Below the pieces are notes generated by a model, which did no database searches, was not told where the DNA came from, and saw only the letters and a list, made by a program, of their open reading frames with translations. Below, piece after piece: positions 32,402-41,599 of a stretch of DNA of 64,000 nucleotides; within the stretch, counting starts at the first letter, position 1, and every line of letters starts with the position of its first letter. The DNA comes from an uncultured bacterium. GTDB lineage: Bacteria; Verrucomicrobiota; Lentisphaeria; Victivallales; UBA1829. Made by a program: the position numbers and the translations under genes. The stretch covers positions 1 to 64,000 of the forward strand of contig CACZEK010000012.1 of the NCBI GenBank assembly GCA_902780135.1. The letters run 5' to 3'.

Positions 32402-34996
32402 ATGCTGGACATTCAGAAAATGACCGAAAAGACACGTGAAGCCCTCGCAGCCGCCGGCGCCGCCGCCCGCGAATACGGACACCAGGAGATCCGCCCGATC
32501 CACCTGCTCTCCGCATTGGCGAAACAGGACGGAGGCCTGCTGCCGTCGCTGCTGAAACGCCTCGGCACCCCGAACCAGCTACTATCGGACGCGGTGGAAG
32601 CCGAACTCGCCAAGCTGCCGAAAGTGACCGGAAACGCCGTCGACGTGTATCCGTCCCGCGATTTCAGCAACATCCTGGTGGAAGCCCGCGACCGCGCGGA
32701 AAAGATGAAGGACGAATACATCAGCGTGGAACACCTGCTGATGGCGATGATCGACAAGGACGCCGCATGCGCCGCCGCGCTCGAAAAGGCGGGGCTTACC
32801 GCCGACACCCTGCTGAAGACGCTGGTGGAAATCCGCGGCAACCAGCGCGTGACCAACGAGAACCCGGAAGCGTCGTTCGAGGCGCTTGAAAAATACGGAC
32901 GCGACCTCACGCAGGCCGCCCGCCAGAACAAGCTCGACCCGGTGATCGGCCGCGACGACGAAATCCGCCGCACCGTGCAGATCCTCGCCCGCCGCACCAA
33001 GAACAACCCGGTGCTGATCGGCGAGCCCGGCGTCGGCAAGACCGCCATCGTCGAGGGGCTGGCGGTCCGCATCGTGAAGGGCGACGTGCCGGAATCCCTG
33101 CGGAACAAGCGTCTGATCGCGCTCGACATGGGCGCGCTGATCGCCGGCGCGAAGTACCGGGGCGAATTCGAGGAACGCCTGAAAGCCGTCCTGAAGGAAG
33201 TCTCCGGCTCGAACGGCGACGTGATCCTGTTCATCGACGAGCTCCACACGGTCGTCGGCGCGGGCGCGTCCGAAGGCTCCATGGACGCGGGCAACCTGCT
33301 GAAGCCCGCCCTGGCGCGCGGCGAACTCCACTGCATCGGCGCGACCACGCTCAACGAATACCGCAAGTACATCGAAAAGGATCCCGCGCTCGAACGCCGG
33401 TTCCAGTCTGTCCTCGTGCCGCAGCCGTCCGTCGAGGACACGATCTCCATCCTGCGCGGCCTGAAGGAACGCTACGAACTGCATCACGGCGTGAAGATCC
33501 GCGACGGCGCGCTCGTGGCGGCCGCCGTGCTCTCCGACCAGTACATCGCCGACCGGTTCCTGCCGGACAAGGCGATCGACCTGATCGACGAGGCTGCGGC
33601 GAAGCTCCGCACCGAGATCGACTCCTGTCCGCAGGAGATCGACGAGGCGGAACGCAAGTCCATGCGCATGGAGATCGAGCTCTCCGCGCTCCGCAAGGAG
33701 AAGGACGAGGCGAGCGCGGCGCGGCGCGCCGAACTGGAGAAGGAACTCGCCGACATGAAGGAGAAGGCGAAGGCGATGCGCGCCTCCTGGAACGCCGAAA
33801 AGGACGCGATCGGGAAGCTGCAGACGCTGCGCGAAAGCCGCGACACGGCGAAAAGCGAGCTCGAGAAGGCGGAACGCGACAGCGACCTCCAGCGCGCCGG
33901 CGAACTCCGGTTCAGCATTATCCCCGGCATCGAAAAGCAGATCGCCGCGGCGGAAAAGGCGCTCGCGGGCGACGAGAACGGCAAGCGCATCCTGAAGGAG
34001 GAGGTAACCGAGGAGGACATCGCGGACATCGTGAGCCGCTGGACCAGCATCCCCGTCGCCAAGCTCGTCCGCAGCGAACGCGACAAGCTCCTGCACCTCT
34101 CCGAGCACCTGCACCTGCGCGTCGTGGGCCAGGACGAAGCGGTCGAGGCGGTCTCCGACGCCGTCCTGCGGTCACGCTCCGGCCTGAAGGACCCGAAACG
34201 CCCCATCGCGTCGTTCCTGTTCCTCGGGCCGACCGGCGTGGGCAAGACGGAACTCGCCCGCGCGCTGGCGGAAGACCTGTTCGACGACGAACGCGCGATC
34301 ATCCGCATCGACATGTCCGAATACATGGAGAAGTACAGCGTGTCGCGTCTGATCGGCGCGGCGCCCGGCTACGTCGGGTTCGAGGAAGGCGGCCAGCTGA
34401 CCGAGGCGGTCCGCCGCAGGCCCTACGCCGTGGTCCTCTTCGACGAGATCGAAAAGGCGCATCCGGACGTGTTCAACCTCTTCCTGCAGATCCTGGAGGA
34501 CGGCCAGCTGACGGATTCGCACGGACGCACCGTGAGCTTCAAAAACACGATCATCATCATGACGTCGAACCTGGGCAGCGACCTGCTGCTGGAGTGCGGC
34601 GGCGACGTGGAGAAGACGCGTCCCGAGATCGACAAGCTCCTGCACGCGCAGTTCCGCCCCGAGTTCCTGAACCGCATCGACGGCATCCTGCTCTTCAAGC
34701 CGCTGGAGCTCGACCAGATCGAATCCATCTTCGACATCCAGATCGGACTCCTCCGCGAACGCCTGAACAGGCAGGGCGTGGCGCTCGAGGTCAAGCCGAA
34801 GGCGCGCACGCTGCTCGCCAAACGCGGCTACGATCCGAGGTTCGGCGCGCGTCCGCTGAAGCGCGTGCTCGTGAACGACCTGGAGACGCCGCTCTCGCGG
34901 ATGCTGATCTCCGGCGAACTTCACGAAGGGATGACCCTGACCGTCGGCGTGAAAAAAGACGGCGAACTGGAGTTCACATGCGCGGACAAAGGTTGA
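32402..34996 (+). CDS. clpB: ClpB protein disaggregase
   Basis: This 864-residue AAA+ chaperone rescues aggregated proteins with the DnaK system. In order: the Clp-N double repeat (about 1-145), the first AAA domain with Walker A GEPGVGKT and DELHT, and a coiled-coil middle domain (about 410-530, Lys/Glu/Arg-rich), which marks ClpB rather than ClpA/C. The second AAA domain has GPTGVGKT and the C-terminal domain ends in [10 protein letters not shown]. The ATG at 32402 has AAAGGAG 8 nt upstream and gives the standard ClpB N-terminus. The upstream extension is rejected. The stop codon is embedded in the grpE -35 box. Confidence 0.96.
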   Translation: MLDIQKMTEKTREALAAAGAAAREYGHQEIRPIHLLSALAKQDGGLLPSLLKRLGTPNQLLSDAVEAELAKLPKVTGNAVDVYPSRDFSNILVEARDRAEKMKDEYISVEHLLMAMIDKDAACAAALEKAGLTADTLLKTLVEIRGNQRVTNENPEASFEALEKYGRDLTQAARQNKLDPVIGRDDEIRRTVQILARRTKNNPVLIGEPGVGKTAIVEGLAVRIVKGDVPESLRNKRLIALDMGALIAGAKYRGEFEERLKAVLKEVSGSNGDVILFIDELHTVVGAGASEGSMDAGNLLKPALARGELHCIGATTLNEYRKYIEKDPALERRFQSVLVPQPSVEDTISILRGLKERYELHHGVKIRDGALVAAAVLSDQYIADRFLPDKAIDLIDEAAAKLRTEIDSCPQEIDEAERKSMRMEIELSALRKEKDEASAARRAELEKELADMKEKAKAMRASWNAEKDAIGKLQTLRESRDTAKSELEKAERDSDLQRAGELRFSIIPGIEKQIAAAEKALAGDENGKRILKEEVTEEDIADIVSRWTSIPVAKLVRSERDKLLHLSEHLHLRVVGQDEAVEAVSDAVLRSRSGLKDPKRPIASFLFLGPTGVGKTELARALAEDLFDDERAIIRIDMSEYMEKYSVSRLIGAAPGYVGFEEGGQLTEAVRRRPYAVVLFDEIEKAHPDVFNLFLQILEDGQLTDSHGRTVSFKNTIIIMTSNLGSDLLLECGGDVEKTRPEIDKLLHAQFRPEFLNRIDGILLFKPLELDQIESIFDIQIGLLRERLNRQGVALEVKPKARTLLAKRGYDPRFGARPLKRVLVNDLETPLSRMLISGELHEGMTLTVGVKKDGELEFTCADKG

Positions 34997-35020
34997 AAAA
35001 AGCGTTTCCCGCGCTATATT
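34993..35020 (+). promoter_or_regulatory. Promoter of grpE-dnaJ-smpB
   Basis: TTGAAA (34993-34998) includes the clpB stop TGA. A 16-bp spacer and TATATT (35015-35020) follow. So grpE has its own housekeeping-type promoter in addition to any read-through from clpB. Confidence 0.65.
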
Positions 35021-35053
35021 AAAACGTCATAATTCAGAATCTGGAGACATACC

Positions 35054-35740
35054 ATGCACAACAAAAAACGCGGCATCGACCATGCCGAAAAAATAGAAGC
35101 CGACGCGGCCGCCGAGGCGCGCGAAATGCCCACCATGGAGCCGAAAGGCGAGGCGGCGTTCGACGAGGCGACGCAGGCCGCCGCGTCCGCGATGGCGGAC
35201 GCGAATTTCGAATACGAGGCGGAATGCGCCAAGATCGAAAAGCTGGAGGCGAAGCTCAAGGAGACCGAGGAAAAGCTGAAAGAGACGGAGCGTCTCCGCC
35301 TCCTCGCCCTCGCCGAGATGGACAACCAGCGGAAACGCCTGGCGAAGGAGATGGAGAACGTGCGGTACAACACCACGCAGGACACCATCTTCCCGTTCCT
35401 CCAGGTCTTCGACCATTTCACCATGGCGGTGGCCGCCGCCGGGAAGTCCAGCTCCCTCGAATCCCTGATCCAGGGCATGGACATCATCCAGAAGGAATTC
35501 GACAAGGCGTTTGCGGACCTCGACGTGACCGTGATCGACGCGACCGGAAAGCCGTTCGACCCCGCCCTGCACGAGGCGGTCGCCGAAGAGCCCTCCGACA
35601 CCGTGCCGAACGGCACCGTGATCCGCCAGTGGAGCCGCGGCTACCGGTGCGGCTCGCGCCTGCTGAAGCCCGCCATGGTCGTGGTCAGTTCCGGCCCGGC
35701 TGCGCCCGCGGAAAACGCGGATCAGAAGGACGGAGAATAA
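35054..35740 (+). CDS. grpE: Nucleotide exchange factor GrpE
   Basis: This 228-residue cochaperone releases ADP from DnaK. It has an acidic, disordered N-terminus, a long coiled coil (about 50-95, KIEKLEAKLKETEEKLKETERLRLLALAEMDN) given here only as a span, and the beta-wing signature near the end (FDPALHEAVAEEPSDTVPNGTVI, RGYRCGSRLLKPAMVVV). No dnaK is present in the window. GGAG lies before the ATG. It is followed by dnaJ after 81 bp that can fold into a strong hairpin. Confidence 0.93.
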   Translation: MHNKKRGIDHAEKIEADAAAEAREMPTMEPKGEAAFDEATQAAASAMADANFEYEAECAKIEKLEAKLKETEEKLKETERLRLLALAEMDNQRKRLAKEMENVRYNTTQDTIFPFLQVFDHFTMAVAAAGKSSSLESLIQGMDIIQKEFDKAFADLDVTVIDATGKPFDPALHEAVAEEPSDTVPNGTVIRQWSRGYRCGSRLLKPAMVVVSSGPAAPAENADQKDGE

Positions 35741-35748
35741 GCGGGTCC

Positions 35749-35791
35749 GGCCCGCCGGAAGCGCCGGGAGACCGGAGACGGCCGGCGGGTC
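35749..35791 (+). other. Strong nested RNA hairpin between grpE and dnaJ
   Basis: GGCCCGCCGG (35749-35758) pairs with CCGGCGGGTC (35782-35791) over 10 bp with one G-U pair. Inside it, CCGG-GAGA-CCGG (35764-35775) makes a hairpin with a GNRA-type tetraloop. No T-run follows, so it is more likely a processing, stability or attenuation element than a simple terminator. Confidence 0.5.
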
Positions 35792-35821
35792 ATCATATTC
35801 AGGCACTTTGAGGGAACATTC

Positions 35822-37024
35822 ATGGCGAAGGATTATTACGACATACTGGGAATCGCGAAAACGGCGTCGGCGGACGAGATCAAGAGGGCGTACCGCAAGC
35901 TCGCCGTCAAATACCACCCGGACAAGAATCCCGGGGACAAGGCCGCGGAGGAGAAGTTCAAGGAAGTCTCCCGCGCCTACGAAGTCCTCAGCGACGACAA
36001 GAAACGCAAGCAGTACGACCAGTTCGGGCCCGACGTCTTCGAACGGACCGGCGGCCAGGGCTACGGCCCCGGCGCGGGCGGATTCGGCGGCGGCCCGGGC
36101 GGGTTCTCCTCGGCCAATTTCAATTTCTCCGGCTTCTCCGATCCGCGCGACATCTTCAGCCAGGTGTTCGGCGACGGCGGATTCTCGTTCGACGACCTGC
36201 TCGGCGGCATGAGAAACGGCCGCGGCGCGCGGCGGCGGTCCTCGTCCGGCGTACGCAAGGGCGGCGACCTGAACTGCCGCGTGGAGATCGACCTCGAGGA
36301 CGCCATCCTCGGCGCGGACAAGAAGATCCGCCTCGCCAAGGACGAGATCTGCACGGCGTGCGGCGGGTCCGGCGCGGAGCCCGGCTCCACGCGCAAATCC
36401 TGCCCGTCCTGCGGCGGCTCCGGCTTCATCGTCTCCGGCCAGGGGTTCTTCCAGTCGCAGGAACCGTGCCCCGCCTGCCACGGCACCGGCAGCGTGATCC
36501 TGCATCCGTGCAAACGCTGCGGCGGGCGCGGCGTCATGCGCGTGGACAAGGAGCTTCAGATCCACATCCCGCCCGGAGTCGACGAAGGCTCCAAGCTGCG
36601 CGTGTCCGGCCAGGGCGAACCCGGAACGGGCGGCGGCCCGGCGGGCAATCTGTACGTCATCATCGGGCTGCGCCCGCATCCCGTCTTCGAACGCAAGGGG
36701 CAGGACCTGATCTGCGAGCTGCCGATCACGCTCGAATGCGCGATCCAGGGCGGCGTCGTGGACGTGCCCACCGTCTCCGGACGCACCCGCATGAAGATCG
36801 CGCCCGGCACGCAGAACGGCACGATGCTGCGCCTGCGCGGAAAAGGCGTGCCCGCGCTGAAGGGCGGCGCACGGGGCGACCAGCTCGTCCGCATCTTCGT
36901 GGAGATCCCGTCCGGCATGACCGCCGAACAGCAGAAGGCGATCGCTTCGCTCGGGCTCTCCGGCGCGAACTACCCGAAACAGGCGGAATTCCGCGCGAAA
37001 GCCGCAAAATTCCTGCACACATAA
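35822..37024 (+). CDS. dnaJ: Chaperone DnaJ
   Basis: This 400-residue type I Hsp40 stimulates the ATPase of DnaK. The J-domain (1-70) contains HPD in [11 protein letters not shown]. The Gly/Phe-rich linker (about 75-135) is long. Four zinc-binding CxxCxGxG repeats follow ([32 protein letters not shown]), then the substrate-binding C-terminal domains. All elements are intact. GAGGG lies ahead of the ATG. smpB follows after 16 bp. Confidence 0.96.
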   Translation: MAKDYYDILGIAKTASADEIKRAYRKLAVKYHPDKNPGDKAAEEKFKEVSRAYEVLSDDKKRKQYDQFGPDVFERTGGQGYGPGAGGFGGGPGGFSSANFNFSGFSDPRDIFSQVFGDGGFSFDDLLGGMRNGRGARRRSSSGVRKGGDLNCRVEIDLEDAILGADKKIRLAKDEICTACGGSGAEPGSTRKSCPSCGGSGFIVSGQGFFQSQEPCPACHGTGSVILHPCKRCGGRGVMRVDKELQIHIPPGVDEGSKLRVSGQGEPGTGGGPAGNLYVIIGLRPHPVFERKGQDLICELPITLECAIQGGVVDVPTVSGRTRMKIAPGTQNGTMLRLRGKGVPALKGGARGDQLVRIFVEIPSGMTAEQQKAIASLGLSGANYPKQAEFRAKAAKFLHT

Positions 37025-37040
37025 ACCGACCGGACACACT

Positions 37041-37532
37041 ATGGCCGCGGCAAAAAACAAAGACTCGAAAAACAGCAGCGATCCCGTCATCGCCCGCAAC
37101 CGCAAGGCGTTCCACGACTACGACATCATCGAAACCTGCGAGGCGGGGATCGTGCTCGTTGGGACCGAGGTCAAGAGCTGCCGCGGCCACAGCGTCCAGC
37201 TGCAGGACTGTTTCGCGCGCATCGAGAACGGCGAACTGCTCGCCTACGGCATCCACATCTCGCTGTACGCGTTCGGCAACCGGTTCAACCACGAGGCGAA
37301 ACGCCCCCGCAAGCTCCTGATGCACAAAAAGGAGATCCTGCGCCTCGCCAACAAGGTCAAGGAAAAGGGATACGCCCTCATCCCCCTGAAAATGTACCTG
37401 AAGGGCATGCACGTGAAGGTCGAGGTCGGCCTCGCGCGCGGCAAGACGTTCGGCGACAAACGCGAGACGCTCCGCCGCAAGCAGGACGACATGGACATGC
37501 GGCGCGCCATCGCCGCCAGACGCCGGGGCTGA
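37041..37532 (+). CDS. smpB: SsrA-binding protein SmpB
   Basis: This 163-residue partner of tmRNA rescues stalled ribosomes. It has the full oligonucleotide-binding fold: NRKAFHDYDI, GTEVKSCR, GNRFNHEAKRPRKLLMHKKEI and YALIPLKMYLKG. The basic C-terminal tail (KRETLRRKQDDMDMRRAIAARRRG, shown as a span) reaches the decoding centre. The tmRNA gene itself was not found nearby. It completes the proteostasis block with clpB, grpE and dnaJ and is followed by a small terminator. Confidence 0.95.
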   Translation: MAAAKNKDSKNSSDPVIARNRKAFHDYDIIETCEAGIVLVGTEVKSCRGHSVQLQDCFARIENGELLAYGIHISLYAFGNRFNHEAKRPRKLLMHKKEILRLANKVKEKGYALIPLKMYLKGMHVKVEVGLARGKTFGDKRETLRRKQDDMDMRRAIAARRRG

Positions 37533-37533
37533 A

Positions 37534-37554
37534 CCGCTTCGGCGTTTTTTATTT
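37534..37554 (+). terminator. Terminator after smpB
   Basis: A short CGC-TTCG-GCG hairpin with a stable UUCG tetraloop is followed by six T residues and ATTT. It begins 2 bp after the smpB stop. Confidence 0.55.
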
Positions 37555-37560
37555 CCCTTT

Positions 37561-38580
37561 TTACGAATGGCTGCGGACGAGTTTCCGTTCCACGGACTCG
37601 GGATGCAGCGCCAGATTCTCCAGGTAGCGTTCCGTCGGCCCCGCCGCGACCGCGTCAAGCAGCCTGTTCAGCGCGTCGGCGGAATCCAGGAACGAGATCG
37701 ACGCCCGGAGCGCGCCGGGATACCCGCGCCCCCTCAGAAACTCCAGCAGGGACTTGCGCGCCACGACGTACGCGAACTCCGGCCCGTAGCAGTCCAGCAT
37801 GTCCTCCATGTATGCGCGGATCGTCTCCGTGAACTCCGCCACGTCCGGCGGAGGCGCGGACGGATCGGCGATCTCCCGGAAGATCCACGGATTGCCGAGC
37901 GCGCCGCGCGCGACCATGCCCGCGGAACACCCCGTTTCCTTCAGAAGCGTGCGGAACGATTCGCCGTCCATCGCGCCGCCGTTGGCGACGACGGGGATGT
38001 CGAGCGACTCGCGGACCGCGGAAATGATGTCGCAGAAAACGGGGCCGGAATAGAAATTCCGCATGAGGCGGCCGTGGATCGTGATCGCTTTCGCGCCCGC
38101 GTCGCGCAGACGGCGGCAGAACGCCACGGTCGGGGCGGGGTCGTGTTCGTCCTGGATCCGCGTTTTGGCGGTAACGGGCAGGCGGGAGGCGGAAACGAGC
38201 GTTTCGAACGCGCGGACCGCGCCGTCCGGGTCCTCCAGCGCGAACCGGATGCCCTCGCACTTGCGGGCGACTTTCGGCGCGGGACATCCGAGGTTGAAGT
38301 CCAGCACGTCGAAGTCCATGCCGTTGACGAGTTCGGCGGCGCGTTTGAGCGTGGGGAGGTCGGACCCGACCAGCTGGATGCCGAGGAAGCCCGCGTCGGA
38401 GCCGCGCTGCGCGAGGCGGAGCGTCTTCTCCCCCTGGAACACGAGGGAGCCGGCGTCGATCATTTCGGTGAACGCGTGGCGGCAGCCGAACCGCCGGATC
38501 ATGCGGCGGAAGGGGATGTCGGTATGCCCGGCGATCGGGGCCATGACGGCCGCACCCGGCGGATACAGGACCGGGAGCAT
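37561..38580 (-). CDS. dus: tRNA-dihydrouridine synthase
   Basis: This 339-residue flavoenzyme reduces uridines in the tRNA D-arm. The FMN barrel starts with PPGAAVMAPIAGHTDIPFR. The catalytic Cys lies in DFNLGCPAPKV, and TIHGRLMRNFYSGP and VVANGGAMDG follow as FMN-phosphate sites. The KCEGIRFALEDP stretch departs from the usual GGGAALL after the Cys motif, so the subgroup (DusA, B or C) is unclear. It starts 10 bp after the fabF stop. Confidence 0.9.
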   Translation of the reverse strand: MLPVLYPPGAAVMAPIAGHTDIPFRRMIRRFGCRHAFTEMIDAGSLVFQGEKTLRLAQRGSDAGFLGIQLVGSDLPTLKRAAELVNGMDFDVLDFNLGCPAPKVARKCEGIRFALEDPDGAVRAFETLVSASRLPVTAKTRIQDEHDPAPTVAFCRRLRDAGAKAITIHGRLMRNFYSGPVFCDIISAVRESLDIPVVANGGAMDGESFRTLLKETGCSAGMVARGALGNPWIFREIADPSAPPPDVAEFTETIRAYMEDMLDCYGPEFAYVVARKSLLEFLRGRGYPGALRASISFLDSADALNRLLDAVAAGPTERYLENLALHPESVERKLVRSHS

Positions 38581-38590
38581 GAAATCGACC

Positions 38591-39832
38591 TCAGGCGTCG
38601 TAGCGGGAAACGATGATCGCGGCGTTGGTGCCGCCGAATCCGAAGCTGTTGCTGAGCGCGTGGCGGACGGGGACGTTCAGGCGGACGGTCCGCACGATGT
38701 CGGCCCATGCCATGGACTCCTCGATGTCGTCCGCGTTGATGGACGGGCTGACGAAGGAGTGTTCGATCATCTGCGTGCAGAAGATCAGCTCGATCGCGCC
38801 GGCGGCCCCGATCGGATGCCCGGTCTGGGACTTGGTGCTGTTGATCATCGGGGACGCGCCGTGGTCGTGGAACACGGCCTTCAGGGCGTCGACTTCGACG
38901 GGGTCGCCGACCGGGGTGCCCGTGCCGTGCGTGTTGACGTAGTCGATGTCGGACGGCTTGAGGCCGGCGTTCGCGATGGCGTCGGACATGACGGCGGCGG
39001 AGACTTCGCGGCTGGGGGCGACCATGTCGCAGGCGTTGCTGTTGCACGCATAGCCGCTGATCCTGCCGCGGATCTTCGCGCCGCGCGCCTTCGCGTGGGC
39101 TTCGCTCTCCAGGATCATGATGCCCGCGGCCTCGGACAGCACGAATCCGGTGCGCTGCTTGTCGAACGGACGGCTTGCCTTCTCCGCGTCTTCGTTGAAA
39201 TTGTGCGCCAGCGCGTGCATCGCGCCGAACCCGAGGGCCTGCTGCCAGCAGAGCTCTTCGCAGCCGCCCGCCATGACGATGTCGTACGCGCCGGACTGGA
39301 TCAGGCGGATCGCCTGGATGAGCGCCACCGCGCCGCTGGTGCAGGCGCAGCTCACGTCGTAGCTCTCGCCGCCGATCTTGTAGACCAGGGAGAGGTTGGC
39401 GACGGCGGACGACGGCATGATGCGCGGGATGCTGAACGGGGAGATCTTGCGCGTCGAATGCGTCCTTTCGTACGTCATGATCGACTTGTAGTATTCGGCG
39501 TAGCTGCTGCCGCCGCAGCCCGTGATCACCGCCATTCTGGAGCCGGGGAGCGTCTCCATGGTGTAGCCCGCCTCGGTGATGGCTTCATAGGCGGCGGCCA
39601 CCGCCATGACGCCGCTCTGCGTCATGAAGCGGATCTGTTTCCGGTCAAACGCGGGACACTCGAACCCGTCGAGGTTCACCGCTCCGGCGACCTGCGAGTC
39701 CAGATTGAGTTCCTGCCAGTGCGGAATCCGCGTGATCCCGCTTTTTCCGGTTTTCAGGGACTCCAGATTTTCGGCAAGACTCAGCCCGATCGGGGTGATC
39801 AGACCGCGGCCTGTGATTACGACGGGAATCAT
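38591..39832 (-). CDS. fabF: 3-oxoacyl-[ACP] synthase (KAS I/II)
   Basis: This condensing enzyme of 413 residues elongates fatty acids. The catalytic Cys sits in VSCACTSGAVAL, the first His in THGTGTPVGD, the Lys in NSTKSQTGHPIGAAGAIE with the second His, and the C-terminal NSFGFGGTNAA loop is present. FabB and FabF cannot be separated by eye. The ATG at 39832 (MIPVVITGRG) is preferred because the earlier ATG at 39841 directly touches the AGGA ribosome site. No acpP or other fab gene is adjacent; dus follows. Confidence 0.92.
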   Translation of the reverse strand: MIPVVITGRGLITPIGLSLAENLESLKTGKSGITRIPHWQELNLDSQVAGAVNLDGFECPAFDRKQIRFMTQSGVMAVAAAYEAITEAGYTMETLPGSRMAVITGCGGSSYAEYYKSIMTYERTHSTRKISPFSIPRIMPSSAVANLSLVYKIGGESYDVSCACTSGAVALIQAIRLIQSGAYDIVMAGGCEELCWQQALGFGAMHALAHNFNEDAEKASRPFDKQRTGFVLSEAAGIMILESEAHAKARGAKIRGRISGYACNSNACDMVAPSREVSAAVMSDAIANAGLKPSDIDYVNTHGTGTPVGDPVEVDALKAVFHDHGASPMINSTKSQTGHPIGAAGAIELIFCTQMIEHSFVSPSINADDIEESMAWADIVRTVRLNVPVRHALSNSFGFGGTNAAIIVSRYDA

Positions 39833-39886
39833 TCGCTCCATTCCTGACTGTTTTGATAGGGGTTGTTTGAGGTATTTTATCTTTAT

Positions 39887-39914
39887 ACTTTACACGCTGT
39901 TTTTTATTTTTCAA
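39887..39914 (-). promoter_or_regulatory. fabF-dus promoter
   Basis: On the minus strand: TTGAAA (39914-39909) extended as TTGAAAAAT, a 16-bp spacer ending in GTG, TAAAGT (39892-39887). Confidence 0.55.
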
Positions 39915-39966
39915 ACGCGGGAAAATATTTTTTTAGGTAAATATCTAAATCGCCTGCGAAATAATG

Positions 39967-41574
39967 TCATTTGCCGACCCGGGCGCGGATGTCGGAGAGT
40001 TTTTCCGCCTCCGGGACCGAGGCGTTGTAACGGATCAGGGCGTCCAGATAGCGGAGCGTCTCCTGGCGCGGGAGCGCGCGGAGGATGTCGATCCCGACTT
40101 TGTTCACGCGCGCGATGTACTGCGCGGAAACGCGTTTGTCCTTGGTCAGGAACATGGCAAGCTCGATGCCGGCGGCGACGCTGAGGTCGGTCTGCGGAGC
40201 TTTCAGGATCGCCTCCTTCGCCGAGGCGATGCGCTTCTCGTCCTCGACCTGGAGCCGGGCGTTCCGGGTGGCGTCCGTCTCCTGCACGTTGCGGTACAGC
40301 GGGGAATTGGCGATCTCGCCGCTGCGGATGGACGCGATGGTGATCTCGTTCAGCGCCCTGGTATGCACCAGGTTCAGCTTCGGGTCCTTGAGCAGCCAGC
40401 GGGCGCGGGCGACCGTCTCGAATTCGGCGACGGATTTCGGCCGGGCGTAATAGGCGTCCAGATACGGGGAGATCTCCTTGGTGCAGCCGAGGATGTCGCA
40501 GGCGGCGAAGCCGGGCCATATCTTCTCGCGCGTCTCCACCATGCGGATATAGGCGTGCTTCAGGCGCCCGTCCACGGACGGCATCCCGATGATCGCGGTG
40601 AACGAGGCGTCGCGGATCTGGTCGTCCTTGGAGTCCGCCGCATCGTTGAGCAGCTCGAACGCATCCTCCGTGGCGATGTTCGTGAGGCCGAGGAACTGCT
40701 GGATCGGCGTCGCGCCGGACGCCGCGATGCGCTTGATGGCGCGCTGCAGGGCCGGGATCGAGGCGTTGCCGAACTCGGACAGATGCACGAGCGCGAACCG
40801 GTTCGTGAAGTATTCCTCGTCCTCGATGTCCAGGCAGTCCACGAGCAGGGAGATCAGGTCGGTGCCGCCCTTCATGTTGATGTGGCGGAACAGCGTGTAG
40901 ATGACGCTGATGTTGCCCGAGGCGAACACGTGGAAATCCTCCGTGGCGCCGAGGTAGAGCGTGAAGGTCTCGTACTGCGCCTGGAGCTTCCGCCACATGA
41001 TGCCGTATTTCGTGAAGAACAGCGACTGGAGCGTCGGCTCCGGCGGCTTCCCCACCGTGCCGAGCTTCAGGGCGTTGGAAAGCCGGATGGACCGGACCGG
41101 AATGAGCGTGATCGCGGCGAAATCCTCCTTCACGTCGTCTTCGCCGTCAAGCCCGGTCTGCACGCCCGCGCCGCCCGGCTTGTCGAAATTCTTCACGTAG
41201 ATCAGACGCCAGGTCGGGATCACCTCGCCGGAAAGGTCGCGGTTCAGAAGAGGTTCCTGGCTGCGCTGAAGCGGCTTGTACGGCACGAGCGTCCTGTCGA
41301 GCCGGGCGGTCATCTCCCTGATCGCCTCGGCCTCCGTTTTCGCAGGTTTCGCAGGCTTCTTTTCGGCGTCTTCCGGTTCCTTCCCGTCTTTTTCCGGGGC
41401 GGAAACCGTTTCCTCCGGTCCGTCGTCCGGAAGCTTTCCGATGACGGAGGACGATTCCTCCTCCGGCTCGTCGTCCTGGAGCTTCCGGACCGGGGCGGCG
41501 TGAAGGAGGACGCCGGACGCGGCGGCGAGGATCAGGCAGAGGAAAAGCAAATGCAGTCGGATCGTATTTGACAT
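39967..41574 (-). CDS. Secreted helical-repeat protein, unknown
   Basis: This is a 535-residue exported protein. A signal peptide (1-27) is followed by an acidic, Pro/Glu/Lys-rich low-complexity region (about 30-85). From about 180 on, the chain is alpha-helical with repeating units that look like HEAT or armadillo-type repeats (LVDCLDIEDEEYFTNRFAL, FGLTNIATEDAFELLNDAADSKDDQIRDASF-like). No catalytic motif is seen. It begins 25 bp after the dnaE stop, so it is probably transcribed with dnaE, though a replication role for a secreted protein is unlikely. Confidence 0.75.
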   Translation of the reverse strand: MSNTIRLHLLFLCLILAAASGVLLHAAPVRKLQDDEPEEESSSVIGKLPDDGPEETVSAPEKDGKEPEDAEKKPAKPAKTEAEAIREMTARLDRTLVPYKPLQRSQEPLLNRDLSGEVIPTWRLIYVKNFDKPGGAGVQTGLDGEDDVKEDFAAITLIPVRSIRLSNALKLGTVGKPPEPTLQSLFFTKYGIMWRKLQAQYETFTLYLGATEDFHVFASGNISVIYTLFRHINMKGGTDLISLLVDCLDIEDEEYFTNRFALVHLSEFGNASIPALQRAIKRIAASGATPIQQFLGLTNIATEDAFELLNDAADSKDDQIRDASFTAIIGMPSVDGRLKHAYIRMVETREKIWPGFAACDILGCTKEISPYLDAYYARPKSVAEFETVARARWLLKDPKLNLVHTRALNEITIASIRSGEIANSPLYRNVQETDATRNARLQVEDEKRIASAKEAILKAPQTDLSVAAGIELAMFLTKDKRVSAQYIARVNKVGIDILRALPRQETLRYLDALIRYNASVPEAEKLSDIRARVGK

Positions 41575-41599
41575 GGGGCAGGCTCCCGGGCCGGAGGCG

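Noticed and set aside
32053-35053. CIRCE (HrcA) operator near clpB or grpE
   Set aside because: No TTAGCACTC-N9-GAGTGCTAA element or close variant is visible upstream of either gene.
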